Below, one piece after another: positions 1 to 8,587 of a stretch of 64,000 nt of DNA. This DNA comes from Mycobacterium sp. (lineage in GTDB: Bacteria > Actinomycetota > Actinomycetes > Mycobacteriales > Mycobacteriaceae): contig NZ_JASBVP010000004.1 of NCBI RefSeq assembly GCF_029961025.1, positions 1-64,000 of the forward strand, given 5' to 3'. Numbering within the stretch: position 1 is the stretch's first letter; the number at the start of each line of letters is the position of its first letter. A model generated the notes under the pieces. The model had not been told where the DNA came from. It saw nothing but the letters and a program-made list of their open reading frames with translations, and ran no database searches. The position numbers and the translations under genes are program-made.

Positions 1-267
1 CCTCGGATGAGGCAACGAATCAAACCTCGCGGGCATCTTGACGTGAGGCAACAGGGGGACCCCGGCAAATGGGCCGCGCAGATTCGGGTCGGTGGCTTGC
101 CTGTCGGCCGCCTCGTCGAGGCGACGGACGATCGCGTTCAATCGGGGGTTGACCGCATCGGCGCGCCGGCGCGCCAAGGCCAGGAGTTCGGCCGGGGTGA
201 CCTGCTTGCTTTCGACCAGTTCGGCCAGCGCCGTCGCATCGTATGACAGGTATTCGTCGAGATGCAT
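1..267 (-). CDS. Amidase N-terminus, cut by the window edge
   Basis: The frame opens with ATG at 267 and runs open to position 1, giving 89 residues. The segment reading DATALAELVESKQVTPAELL, then NPRLNAIV and GPFAGVP, is the typical start of an amidase-signature protein, which hydrolyses amide bonds with a Ser-cisSer-Lys triad located further downstream, outside this window. Family members usually continue from GVP into a hydrophobic stretch ending in Lys-Asp, where that Lys is catalytic. Here GVP is followed by LLPHVKMPARFD, without the Lys-Asp pair, so the copy may be disrupted near the edge. It is divergent from the aldo/keto reductase at 380. Confidence 0.6.
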   Translation of the reverse strand, partial: MHLDEYLSYDATALAELVESKQVTPAELLALARRRADAVNPRLNAIVRRLDEAADRQATDPNLRGPFAGVPLLPHVKMPARFDSLPHPR

Positions 268-379
268 TGGCCGATCTTATGGCCCGGCGCCGGCCGGTCG
301 GGGTCGGCGGGCGCGAACGCTGCGGTTCCGCGGGCGTTCGGCGCCGGGCGTGCTCGGCCGGCTCGGTACGGTGGTCGAT

Positions 380-1351
380 ATGAAGTACCTGGACGTCGAA
401 GGAATCGGAAAAGTCAGCCGGATCGGGCTGGGCACTTGGCAGTTCGGCTCGCGCGAGTGGGGCTACGGCGAGCGCTATGCCTCCGGTACCGCCCGCGACA
501 TCGTCCAGCGGGCTCTTGCGTTGGGGGTGACGCTGTTTGACACCGCCGAGATCTACGGGCTGGGCAAAAGCGAACGGATACTCGGCGAGGCGCTCGGCGA
601 CCGGCGTGGCGAGGTTGTGGTGGCCAGCAAAATCATGCCGATCGCGCCGTTTCCCCCGGTGATCAGGCAGCGGGCGCGCGCCAGCGCGCGTCGGCTGCAG
701 CTGGAACGCATCCCCCTCTATCAGATCCACCAGCCCAACCCGGTGGTCCCCGACTCGGTGATCATGCCGGGAATGCGCGACCTGCTCGACAGCGGCGTTA
801 TCGGCGCGGCCGGCGTCTCAAACTATTCCCTGTCCCGGTGGCAGCGGGCCGATGCCGCGCTCGGGCGTCCGGTCATCAGCAACCAGGTCCATTTCTCTTT
901 GGCACATCCCGGGCCGCTCGACGACCTCGTCCCTTTCGCCGAGCGCGAGAACCGTGTCGTGATCGCCTACAGCCCACTGGCGCAAGGACTGCTGAGCGGC
1001 AAGTACGGTCCCGACAACCGCCCCGGCGGTGTTCGCGCGCTCAACCCCCTGTTCGGCACCGAGAACCTGCGCCGGATCGAACCGTTGCTGGGCACGTTGC
1101 GTGACGTCGCGGCGGAAATGGATGCGAAACCGGCGCAGGTGGCGCTCGCCTGGCTGATCAGCCTGCCGGGCGTGGTCGCCATTCCCGGGGCGTCCAGTGC
1201 GGAGCAACTCGAGTTCAACGCCGCCGCCGCAGACATCGAGCTGAGCGCGGAGTCACGCGACGCGCTCACCGATGCCGCCCGCGCGTTCCGGCCGGTGTCG
1301 CCGCGGCGTTTCCTCGCCGACGTGGCCCGCGAGAAGCTCACCCGTCACTGA
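380..1351 (+). CDS. Aldo/keto reductase (Rv2298-like)
   Basis: A 323-residue NAD(P)H-dependent oxidoreductase with the (beta/alpha)8 fold. It begins MKYLDVEGIGKVSRIGLGTW, and the family signature follows: D-T-A-E-I-Y with the catalytic Asp and Tyr, Lys in VASKIMP, and His in YQIHQP. The C-terminal part carries the cofactor-binding IPGASS segment. An upstream in-frame extension to 92 exists, but the start at 380 gives the length and N-terminus I remember for M. tuberculosis Rv2298, which is nearly identical. The physiological substrate is unknown. The GH16 gene follows on the same strand after 59 bp. Confidence 0.93.
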   Translation: MKYLDVEGIGKVSRIGLGTWQFGSREWGYGERYASGTARDIVQRALALGVTLFDTAEIYGLGKSERILGEALGDRRGEVVVASKIMPIAPFPPVIRQRARASARRLQLERIPLYQIHQPNPVVPDSVIMPGMRDLLDSGVIGAAGVSNYSLSRWQRADAALGRPVISNQVHFSLAHPGPLDDLVPFAERENRVVIAYSPLAQGLLSGKYGPDNRPGGVRALNPLFGTENLRRIEPLLGTLRDVAAEMDAKPAQVALAWLISLPGVVAIPGASSAEQLEFNAAAADIELSAESRDALTDAARAFRPVSPRRFLADVAREKLTRH

Positions 1352-1410
1352 TCGGGCTCGAACGCTGGGACGCCCTGCGCGCTGACGGCCCGCGTGGTTT
1401 CATTCGAAAC

Positions 1411-2253
1411 ATGCCCGAGATGGACCGACGCAGCCTGATGGTGACGATGGGGATCGGCGTCTTGGCGACCGCGATCGGGGTCCCGCGCGCCCGGGCCTAC
1501 CCGTCCGCGCCGGCGGATCGACGGCCCCCGCCCGCCGCGCCGCCCGGCGCTACCGCGGGTACCTATCTTTTTCAGGATGAGTTCGACGGACCGGCCGGAT
1601 CCGCCCCGAATCCATCGAAGTGGACGGTGGCGCGGGCCCGGGAGCCGATGAAAAATCCGACGTTTTGGGAGCGACCCGAGAACGTCGGGCAGTATCGCGA
1701 CGACCGCCGAAACGTGTTCCTCGACGGCAACTCCAACCTGGTACTGCGCGCCGCAAAAGACGGCAGAACCTACTACAGCGGCAAAGTGCAAAGCGTGTGG
1801 ACGGGCACTGTCGGCCACACCTGGGAAGCCCGGATCAAGCTGAACTGCCTGACCGCGGGTTGCTGGCCCGCCTTCTGGTTGGGTAATGACGACCGCGGCG
1901 AAATCGATGTGCTCGAGTGGTACGGCAACGGCAACTGGCCGTCGGCGACCACCGTCCACGCAAAGGCCAACGGCTCGGAGTGGAAGACCCATAACCTTTC
2001 GCTGGACGGCGCCTGGCACACGTGGCGATGCCAGTGGGACGCGGCCGGTATCCGCTTCTGGCAGGACTACGTGGACGGCGCGCAACCGTATTTCGACGTT
2101 CCGGCGAACTCCCTGCCGGACTGGCCGTTCAGCGACCCGGGCTATCGGATGTTTACGGTTTTCAATCTCGCGGTTGCCGGCTCGGGTGGGGGTGATCCCA
2201 GCCCGGGCAGCTATCCGGCGGACATGCTCGTCGACTGGGTGCGTGTCTGGTGA
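1411..2253 (+). CDS. Secreted glycoside hydrolase family 16 (beta-1,3-glucanase-like)
   Basis: A 280-residue exported enzyme. The N-terminus MPEMDRRSLMVTMGIGVLAT has a twin-arginine followed by a hydrophobic stretch and an Ala-rich cleavage site (ARA, near residue 29), which suggests Tat export. The mature part starts with the FQDEFDG motif of GH16 and contains the catalytic signature E-I-D-V-L-E-W with Glu164 as likely nucleophile, Asp166, and Glu169 as acid/base. The jelly-roll ends with MLVDWVRVW, typical of the family. Family members cut beta-1,3 or mixed glucans. Mycobacterial relatives such as Rv0315 have been studied as secreted antigens. The natural substrate is not evident from the sequence. 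Confidence 0.9.
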   Translation: MPEMDRRSLMVTMGIGVLATAIGVPRARAYPSAPADRRPPPAAPPGATAGTYLFQDEFDGPAGSAPNPSKWTVARAREPMKNPTFWERPENVGQYRDDRRNVFLDGNSNLVLRAAKDGRTYYSGKVQSVWTGTVGHTWEARIKLNCLTAGCWPAFWLGNDDRGEIDVLEWYGNGNWPSATTVHAKANGSEWKTHNLSLDGAWHTWRCQWDAAGIRFWQDYVDGAQPYFDVPANSLPDWPFSDPGYRMFTVFNLAVAGSGGGDPSPGSYPADMLVDWVRVW

Positions 2254-2339
2254 AACGGGGTGACGTTTCCGCCGTGACGCTCGTGCACCACCCGTGAGCA
2301 GAACGAATCACGGACCGATGAAGCGGGTCGGCGGTCCGC

Positions 2340-3008
2340 TCAGTCGCGGCAAGGGAGCCCGAGGTCGGCGATCAGCCGGCGAACCTTTTGTTCGATGTCA
2401 TCGCGGATATCCCGCAGGGCCGCCATATCCTTGCCGTCCGGGTCGTCGATGACCCAATCTTGATGTTGAAACCCGGGCCCGGTTGGGGCATCGGCGCAGC
2501 CCATGGAGGCGATCAGGTCGGCAGCTTCCACGATCTCGTCGGTCCAGGGTTTCGGGTACTCACCGCTGATGTCGATGCCGCGCTCGGCCATCACGGCGAC
2601 CACAGCGGGATTGACCTCGCGTTGGGGCTGCGATCCGCCGGACCACGCCACCGCCTCACCGCCGGTGAGGTGGTTGAAAAAAGCCATCGCCATTTGGGAT
2701 CGGCCGGCGTTGTGGTTGCACAAGAACAACACGACGGGCTTGTCGTCGCCGGACTTACCCTCCACCTTGGCCAGGGCGCGAAGTCGCTGGCGGGTGAAGC
2801 GCTCCGCCAGCAGCGCCAAAAAGTCGTAGACGGTCGCGCCCGCGGCGACCTTGTTGTACGAGGAGTACACGAACCGTTCGATGGTCTGCACGTCGAAGGT
2901 ACCGTCGAATTCGGCGTGCAGCCGTGCGGCGGCGGCTTTAAGCGCCCGGCGCTGGTCGAGGGACAGCTCGATATGCAGCCCGGGCTCGGTGTCGGGTTTA
3001 AACGTCAT
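2340..3008 (-). CDS. ArsC-type arsenate reductase with N-terminal helical domain
   Basis: A 222-residue protein with two parts. Residues 1-85 form a helical domain that precedes this family in actinobacteria. Residues 90-222 form a low-molecular-weight phosphatase fold with the P-loop C97-N-H-N-A-G-R103-S and a second Cys at 171 in MGCADA. The spacing of about 74 between the two cysteines fits arsenate reductases that form a thiol adduct and then resolve it. In actinobacteria the thiol donor is generally mycothiol. No arsR, arsB or acr3 gene is adjacent, so this is an orphan. A tyrosine phosphatase activity cannot be excluded. Confidence 0.85.
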   Translation of the reverse strand: MTFKPDTEPGLHIELSLDQRRALKAAAARLHAEFDGTFDVQTIERFVYSSYNKVAAGATVYDFLALLAERFTRQRLRALAKVEGKSGDDKPVVLFLCNHNAGRSQMAMAFFNHLTGGEAVAWSGGSQPQREVNPAVVAVMAERGIDISGEYPKPWTDEIVEAADLIASMGCADAPTGPGFQHQDWVIDDPDGKDMAALRDIRDDIEQKVRRLIADLGLPCRD

Positions 3009-3202
3009 CGCCGGGCATTTCGTGGTCGGGGGACGCCAGATTCGGCCGCCATTGGGTTAATCGTCGCCGCAGCCGATCCGCTCGTCAAATGCAGCGGCGT
3101 TGCGGGTTGGCTTGCCCGGTTTACAGCACGCTCCCGGGCGCCGTGACCCGGCTTTGCCCGCGGGGCGGGCGGGTGCGCGCCAACCCACGCCACAGCGGGC
3201 AG

Positions 3203-3622
3203 CTACCAGCGGACGAGCCGGAACGCGTAGGTGTCGGTCCCTCCCGGCGTGCCGCCGCAGCCCGCGTCGTACCTGGATTCCACCGAACCGGTCAGCGTCA
3301 GCGCATCCCAGGTGTAGGTGTCATGCGAGGGCAGGAAATAGACGACGCAGCGCACCCCATCGGGCACGTCGACGCTCATGGTGTAGCGACCGTCGGCCAA
3401 TTGGGCGTTCCCCTCATAAGGCGCCGCTTGCCCGTTGGGCTGCGGCACCGCCTGCACGTGAACGCATTCCGGTGAGCACGGTCTGATCTCCCAAATCCAG
3501 GCATGTCCCGGATCCCGGTCGGTTTGAAGCGCGTAGTTGCCGATCTGCATGCCCGCTCGGGCAGCGGGCGCAAGCGCCACCGCCGCTGCCATTACCACAA
3601 CGCTCAGTGTCAACGTCTTCAC
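3203..3622 (-). CDS. Small secreted protein, function unknown
   Basis: A 139-residue protein with a classical signal peptide: GTG start, KTLTLSVVVMAAAVALA, then cleavage near APAARA. The mature part has four Cys residues (two in PCSPEC, one in GVRCVVYF, one in DAGCGG), a pattern of disulfide-stabilised secreted mycobacterial proteins. The longer in-frame extension to 3868 is rejected because the GTG at 3622-3620 overlaps the upstream gene's stop as GTGA, implying translational coupling, and because it directly precedes the signal sequence. I do not recognise a named family. Confidence 0.75.
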   Translation of the reverse strand: MKTLTLSVVVMAAAVALAPAARAGMQIGNYALQTDRDPGHAWIWEIRPCSPECVHVQAVPQPNGQAAPYEGNAQLADGRYTMSVDVPDGVRCVVYFLPSHDTYTWDALTLTGSVESRYDAGCGGTPGGTDTYAFRLVRW

Positions 3623-4432
3623 GGGTTGTCCTTCGCTTGTCCGCGCAACGGCTTGATGTCGTGCTTCTGCCCGCAGCACCCCACGTCGGATAACCGGTTC
3701 AGCTGTTCCAGGAGCTGGTGGGCCTCCAGGTACGCCGCGGCGGTGAATGCGTTTTGGCACGGCATTTTCCGGAGCTTCGCGGCCGCGCGCCCGAGTCGCA
3801 CCAACACATCGCCGACATCCGCCTCGGGAATGTCGACCGTGGTGCCTCGATAGTTCCTCACGATGCACTGAATCGCCTTAGGGAGCCGTTGGGGGTCCGG
3901 GGTCGCGCCGTCCGCCAGCAGATAGGGCAGCTTCCAGGTGCGCGTGTCGTTCGCTGTCCAGGGTGAGCCACACCCGGGGGCGCAGCCCCCCGCTGTGGAC
4001 GTCGGCCGCGTACAGCAAGGTGGCATCGCTGACCGCCACGGCCGAGACGCGCTGATCCGCAGCGTAGCGACGCGCTTGCAGGAGGGCCGCCTCAATCGCT
4101 GCGCGACGGCCGGTCAGCGAGCCCGGCCTTTTGACCTCCAGCACGAGCCGCTTGAAGCCCAACCGGGCCAGCACGATATCGGCGAATCCGCGGGTTCCTC
4201 CGACCTGCAATTTGACGTCTGCTACCGGCCAGTCGAGGACGGTCGTGAACATGTCCTCGAGGATGTTTTCGGCGACCCTCTCCACCGGTCGCCCGATGCC
4301 GGCCTGGTTGAGCCGTCGGCGGCGCTCCTCGGCGAACCCGGGCCAGGCGAGGCGAATACGGTCAACGCACTTGCGATATGCCGCGAGGCCCCTATAGCAG
4401 GCATCTTCAGCGGTGCCGGCGTGCTGCTGCAT
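3619..4432 (-). pseudogene. PD-(D/E)XK nuclease-like protein, frameshifted
   Basis: Two overlapping frames together make one protein of about 270 residues. The first frame starts at ATG 4432 (MQQHAGTAEDACYRG) and carries G-F-A-D-I-V-L followed by L-E-V-K-R-P, the Asp and Glu-x-Lys of the restriction-endonuclease-like fold. Near 3945-3960, after VWLTLDS, the sense moves to another frame (NDTRTWKLPYLLADG) and continues to a stop at 3619. A single extra or missing base explains the break. The 3' end overlaps the start of the secreted-protein gene by 4 bp. It may be truly dead, or the shift may be a sequencing error. No methyltransferase partner is adjacent. Confidence 0.7.
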
Positions 4433-4549
4433 GCGTTGAGGGTACGCACACACTGCCGGATTTCGGGGCGTTATGGGTGGCGGATCCCGCCACCACCGGA
4501 CGGGAAACAACCGAATCGACCGATTGGTGAAGTAAAGCCCGCCACACCG

Positions 4550-4771
4550 CTAATCGAAGTCTGGGCCAATAGACTGATCCGACGGTTCACCGGGCCGATG
4601 GTTGGGCGCGGCCGCGAGGTGCTCCCAGGAGGTCGGGGAGTAGTAGTCCGACCAGCGACCCGCCGTTACGTAGTGAACCGCCAGCACCCCACCGGGAAGG
4701 AAATCGTAAATGTCACCGTCGCCGCGGTCGAGCGGGTCATCGCTGCTGCGGAGCCACACCTTGAACGCCAT
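4550..4771 (-). CDS. Small hypothetical protein
   Basis: A 73-residue acidic protein starting MAFKVWLRSSDDPLDRGDGD, with YDFLPGGVLAVHY in the middle and a Pro-rich end. The longer in-frame version to 4948 adds a basic, Pro/Arg-rich segment that looks like read-through, so ATG 4771 is preferred. It has no signal peptide, membrane segment or recognised domain. About 120 bp separate it from the nuclease-like pseudogene and 136 bp from the lipase. Confidence 0.5.
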   Translation of the reverse strand: MAFKVWLRSSDDPLDRGDGDIYDFLPGGVLAVHYVTAGRWSDYYSPTSWEHLAAAPNHRPGEPSDQSIGPDFD

Positions 4772-4907
4772 ATCCAACGAGTATGGCGTGCCGGCGAGAA
4801 TGGGGTGCGGTGCACCCCGGGAGGAGGCCGGCACGCCAACACCGGCCCGGATTGGACGACATGGCATTGGACGACATGCCGGCTGAGTCACGGGGGGCGC
4901 TAGGGGT

Positions 4908-5903
4908 CTAAGGCTGGCACCTGGTTTCAAGCGGTATCGGTGGTCCACCGGATTGACGTGACAAAAGATGCAGGTACGTCACGAGGGAGTGTTCGCATCC
5001 GGGAGTAAACTTCACCAAAACCTTTGGGGGAGGAGGTAATAGCAGAATCGGGTTCAGCTCATATGGATTGAGCACGTGTTTGTAGTCTGGGGCAGGGGGT
5101 AGTGCCGGGATGATGTCCAGGCGGTTCGCGATCCGGTATGAGTTCTTGACCAGCTTGTCGAAGGTGCTTGCAAAGCGCGGATCCCCGACGCGCGGACTGC
5201 CGTAGGAGTATACGGTCGGCTCGCTAAAGCCGGTGTTCGCCGCGACGTCGAGGGCGAGCAGCGTCGCAAGGGCACCTCCCAGGCTGTGCCCGCAAATCGT
5301 CACCGAGCTGACCGGACGGGGAAACGACAGCGTGGTCAATGCGCTGACCACGGGAGGAGAATTCGGTGCAGTTCCGGTTTTGAGGGACTCATACATGGCG
5401 GTGAAGCCGTCTTCCGTCCGGCCGGCTCCCGCCAGGAAAGGGCATGGTACCTGCTGGAATTCGAAGTCATGGATCCACTCCCAGATGCCTTCGGTGCCCC
5501 GGATGGCGATTACCACATCACCGGCTTGATTTGCCTGGCAGATCAGCCCGATCGAAACGTCATCCTCGCCGCGGGAGGGATTAATGTCGGTCGCCAGATC
5601 ATTGGCATAGATCGTCGTGATCACCATATAGGCCACACCCTCAGCCCTTAACTGCTGACCGGCTGCATTTGTCAAGTCGTTTGGCGGTTTCCGGTAAGCG
5701 GCGCCCACGAGTTGGCCGAATTCTATTGCCTTATTTACATTCATTGTGGCTGGTGCCGGCAAAGCCCCTCCCTCCCCGGCCGCTTCGGATGTCACCCGCA
5801 TACTACGCCGCTGCGTCCCGCGGAAGCGTAGCTGGCCCAGCGGAATCGAGTTCTCCACTGCCACTAGTGAGTTCGAATATCCCGACGATACGTCAGTGAC
5901 CAT
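4908..5903 (-). CDS. Class 3 lipase (fungal-lipase-like alpha/beta hydrolase)
   Basis: A 331-residue hydrolase with the class 3 lipase pattern: IAIRGTEG near 133-139 (oxyanion region), nucleophile elbow G-H-S207-L-G-G, VYSYGSPRVGDPRF after it, then Asp263 in RLDIIPALPP and His305 in PGCEHSLVTYL, completing a Ser-Asp-His triad. No signal peptide is visible, so the site of action is unclear. The stop of mscR lies only 15 bp upstream on the same strand, which supports the start at 5903 and co-transcription. An internal ATG at 5744 (MNVNKAIEFG) is an alternative start. I recall a metallo-beta-lactamase-type gene after mscR in M. tuberculosis, so this lipase is a local difference. Confidence 0.85.
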   Translation of the reverse strand: MVTDVSSGYSNSLVAVENSIPLGQLRFRGTQRRSMRVTSEAAGEGGALPAPATMNVNKAIEFGQLVGAAYRKPPNDLTNAAGQQLRAEGVAYMVITTIYANDLATDINPSRGEDDVSIGLICQANQAGDVVIAIRGTEGIWEWIHDFEFQQVPCPFLAGAGRTEDGFTAMYESLKTGTAPNSPPVVSALTTLSFPRPVSSVTICGHSLGGALATLLALDVAANTGFSEPTVYSYGSPRVGDPRFASTFDKLVKNSYRIANRLDIIPALPPAPDYKHVLNPYELNPILLLPPPPKVLVKFTPGCEHSLVTYLHLLSRQSGGPPIPLETRCQP

Positions 5904-5918
5904 ACGGCCGGTGGGTCG

Positions 5919-7004
5919 TTATAGCATCACCACCGAGCGCAAGACTTTGCCAGTCTGCATTTTGCGGAACGCCTCCTCAATGTCAGCGAGTCCGATGCGT
6001 TCGGTGACGAAGTCTTGCAGTGGAAGCCGGCCTTGCAGATAGAGGCTGATGAACGTGGGAAAATCGCGTTCGGGCAGGCAATCGCCGTACCACGATGATT
6101 TCAAGGCGCCACCGTGGGAGAAGATATCCCGCAGCGGCATCTCGATGCGCATTTCGGGCGTGGGCACCCCCACCAGCACAACCGTTCCGGCGAGATCCCG
6201 CGCGTAGAAAGCCTGCTCCCAGGTTTCGGGGCGGCCTACGGCGTCGATCACCACGTCGGCACCGAAACCGTCGGTGAGATCCCGAATCGCCGTAACGACG
6301 TCGGATTCGTGCGCGTTGACGGTGTGGGTGGCGCCGAACTTGCGGGCCCAGGCGAGTTTGGTGTGGTCGGTGTCGACCGCGATGATCCGTGTGGCCCCAA
6401 CCAGCGCCGCGCCCGCGATCGCGGCATCGCCGACACCGCCACAGCCGATCACCGCAACGGTGTCGCCACGGCTGACCGCACCGGTGTTCACCGCGGCACC
6501 CAGGCCGGCCATCACTCCGCAACCCAGCAAGCCGGCCACCGCCGGGTCGGCTTCGGGGCCGACCTTGGTGCATTGACCGGCGTGCACCAGTGTTTTGTCG
6601 GCGAACGCACCGATGCCCAGCGCCGGGGTCAATGCGGTGCCGTCGGTCAGTGTCATCGGCTGGTCTGCGTTGAAGGTGTCAAAGCAATACCACGGCTTGC
6701 CGCGTTTGCAGGCGCGGCACCGACCGCATACCGCACGCCAGTTGAGGACCACAAAATCGCCCGGTTGGACCGCGGTCACCCCCGGCCCCACGGATTCGAC
6801 GGTGCCCGCGGCTTCGTGGCCCAGCAGGAACGGGTAGTCATCGGTGATGCCGCCCTGGCGGTAGGTCAGGTCGGTATGGCAGACACCGCACGCGGCGATA
6901 TCGACGACGGCTTCACCGGGCCCAGGGTCGGGGATGACGATGTCGACCAGTTCAAGCGGTTCGGCTTTCTTACGGGCAATCACCCCGCGCACCGTCGAAG
7001 GCAT
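5919..7004 (-). CDS. mscR: S-nitrosomycothiol reductase / mycothiol-dependent formaldehyde dehydrogenase
   Basis: A 361-residue zinc-dependent alcohol dehydrogenase, the same length as Rv2259 (MscR/AdhE2). Catalytic zinc ligands are visible as Cys42 in CGVCHTD and His63-Glu64 in LGHEAAG. The structural zinc cysteines lie at 93, 96, 99 and 107 ([15 protein letters not shown]). The NAD-binding Rossmann motif is GCGGVGDAA. The enzyme oxidises the mycothiol adduct of formaldehyde and reduces S-nitrosomycothiol, protecting the cytosol from aldehyde and nitrosative stress. ATG 7004 ([13 protein letters not shown]) is chosen over the upstream in-frame start at 7049 by family length. The lipase gene follows 15 bp downstream. 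Confidence 0.95.
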   Translation of the reverse strand: MPSTVRGVIARKKAEPLELVDIVIPDPGPGEAVVDIAACGVCHTDLTYRQGGITDDYPFLLGHEAAGTVESVGPGVTAVQPGDFVVLNWRAVCGRCRACKRGKPWYCFDTFNADQPMTLTDGTALTPALGIGAFADKTLVHAGQCTKVGPEADPAVAGLLGCGVMAGLGAAVNTGAVSRGDTVAVIGCGGVGDAAIAGAALVGATRIIAVDTDHTKLAWARKFGATHTVNAHESDVVTAIRDLTDGFGADVVIDAVGRPETWEQAFYARDLAGTVVLVGVPTPEMRIEMPLRDIFSHGGALKSSWYGDCLPERDFPTFISLYLQGRLPLQDFVTERIGLADIEEAFRKMQTGKVLRSVVML

Positions 7005-7135
7005 AGTCTCCAACGTAGCCCGGCGGTGAGTTCGCTCCCCTGGTGCCAAGGCTTCAACCCGGAGCGCTCGCGCGGCGCGTCGTTCGCCGCTAGCGCGGCA
7101 CGCACCGTCGCCACCCGGAGGATAGGCTGCACCCG

Positions 7136-7960
7136 ATGGCTGCCCTCGACGCCCTCGATGACTGGCCGGTCACGGCCGCCGCGGCCGCCGTGGTGGGGCC
7201 GTCCGGTCCGCTGGCAACCCACGGCGACACCGGGCGGGTGTTCGCTTTGGCGTCGGTGACCAAACTGCTGGTTGCGCGGGCGGTGCAGGTCGCGGTCGAG
7301 GAAGGGGTGTTCGATCTCGACACCCAGGCCGGTCCGCCCGGGTCGACGGTGCGTCACCTGCTGGCGCACGCGTCCGGACTGGCGATGCACTCCAATCGGG
7401 TGCTGGCCAGGCCGGGCGTGCGCCGGATGTATTCCAACTACGGCTTCACCCTGCTGGCCGAGGCCGTGCAAGAGGCATCGGGCATCGAGTTCACGCGTTA
7501 CCTGGCCGAGGCGGTCTTCGACCCGCTGGGCATGACCGCGTCCCGGCTGGACGGCGGGGCTCAAGCGGCGGGATTCGGCGCCACCTCGACGGTGACCGAC
7601 CTGGTGGCGTTCGCCGGCGATCTGCTGAGGCCGTCGACGGTGTCGGCGCGGATGCATGCCCAGGCGATCGCGGTGCAGTTTCCCGGTCTGGACGGTGTGC
7701 TGCCCGGCTACGGCGTGCAACGGCCCAACGACTGGGGGCTGGGATTCGAGATCCGGGACGCCAAGTCGCCGCACTGGACCGGCAGGACCAACTCGCCCCG
7801 GACTTACGGCCACTTCGGCCAGCAGGGCAGCTTCATCTGGGTGGATCCGGACCTGGACCTGGCGCTGGTGGTGCTCACCGATCGTGATTTCGGTGAATGG
7901 GCGCTGCCCTTGTGGCCGGCACTGTCCGACGCGGTGATAGCCGAAACCGCCCCAGACTAG
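7136..7960 (+). CDS. Serine beta-lactamase/D,D-peptidase-fold protein (Rv2257c-like)
   Basis: A 274-residue protein with the penicillin-recognising motifs in order: S40-V-T-K43 (SxxK), Y99-S-N101 (YxN) and a C-terminal HFGQQG region in place of KTG. No export signal is present, so it is probably cytosolic, an esterase or peptidase rather than a resistance enzyme. It is the counterpart of M. tuberculosis Rv2257c by length and position, next to mscR and the DUF3145 gene. The region between it and mscR (7005-7135) is a divergent promoter region. Confidence 0.88.
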   Translation: MAALDALDDWPVTAAAAAVVGPSGPLATHGDTGRVFALASVTKLLVARAVQVAVEEGVFDLDTQAGPPGSTVRHLLAHASGLAMHSNRVLARPGVRRMYSNYGFTLLAEAVQEASGIEFTRYLAEAVFDPLGMTASRLDGGAQAAGFGATSTVTDLVAFAGDLLRPSTVSARMHAQAIAVQFPGLDGVLPGYGVQRPNDWGLGFEIRDAKSPHWTGRTNSPRTYGHFGQQGSFIWVDPDLDLALVVLTDRDFGEWALPLWPALSDAVIAETAPD

Positions 7961-8074
7961 CGCAACAGGGGTATCAAGAGGCACAATAGGCACGTAAGAC
8001 ACAACTTCATCGCATCTGCTCGTCGGTTTCGCCGGGTCGTAGGGGAAGACGTCCTGGAGCCGAAGGAGCAACAG

Positions 8075-8587
8075 ATGTGCGCGTCGTACCAATTCGCCGA
8101 TGTGACCAGCGGCGTGGTGTATATCCACGCCTCACCCGCGGCGGTGTGCCCGCATGTGGAGTGGGCGTTGTCGTCGATTCTGCAGGCCAAGGCGAACCTC
8201 CAGTGGACCCCGCAGCCGGCGATGCCCGGACAGTTGCGAGCGGTGACCAACTGGGTGGGGCCGGTAGGCACCGGTGCGCGGTTGGCCAACGCGTTGCGCT
8301 CGTGGTCGGTGCTGCGCTTCGAGGTCACCGAGGATCCCAGTCCCGGTGTCGACGGGCAACGGTTCAGCCACACTCCGCAATTGGGCCTGTGGAGTGGGTC
8401 CACAAGCGCCAACGGGGACATCATGGTCAGCGAGAACCGGCTGCGGGCGATGATGGCGCAAGGTCCTGACGTGCTTGCCGCCGAACTGGATTCGGTGCTG
8501 GGAACGGCCTGGGACGAGGCTCTGGAGGCGTATCGCGACGGTGGCGACGCCGGTCAGGTGAGCTGGCTCAGCCGGAGTGTGGGGTAG
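8075..8587 (+). CDS. DUF3145 family protein (Rv2256c-like)
   Basis: A 170-residue actinobacterial conserved protein that begins MCASYQFADVTSGVVYIHAS and has no signal peptide or transmembrane segment. A GGAG ribosome site lies 8 bases before the ATG (gaaggagcaacag). It matches DUF3145, a family restricted to actinobacteria whose function is unknown. The last 20 bp overlap the convergent diacylglycerol kinase gene, so transcripts of the two are antisense at their ends. Confidence 0.88.
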   Translation: MCASYQFADVTSGVVYIHASPAAVCPHVEWALSSILQAKANLQWTPQPAMPGQLRAVTNWVGPVGTGARLANALRSWSVLRFEVTEDPSPGVDGQRFSHTPQLGLWSGSTSANGDIMVSENRLRAMMAQGPDVLAAELDSVLGTAWDEALEAYRDGGDAGQVSWLSRSVG

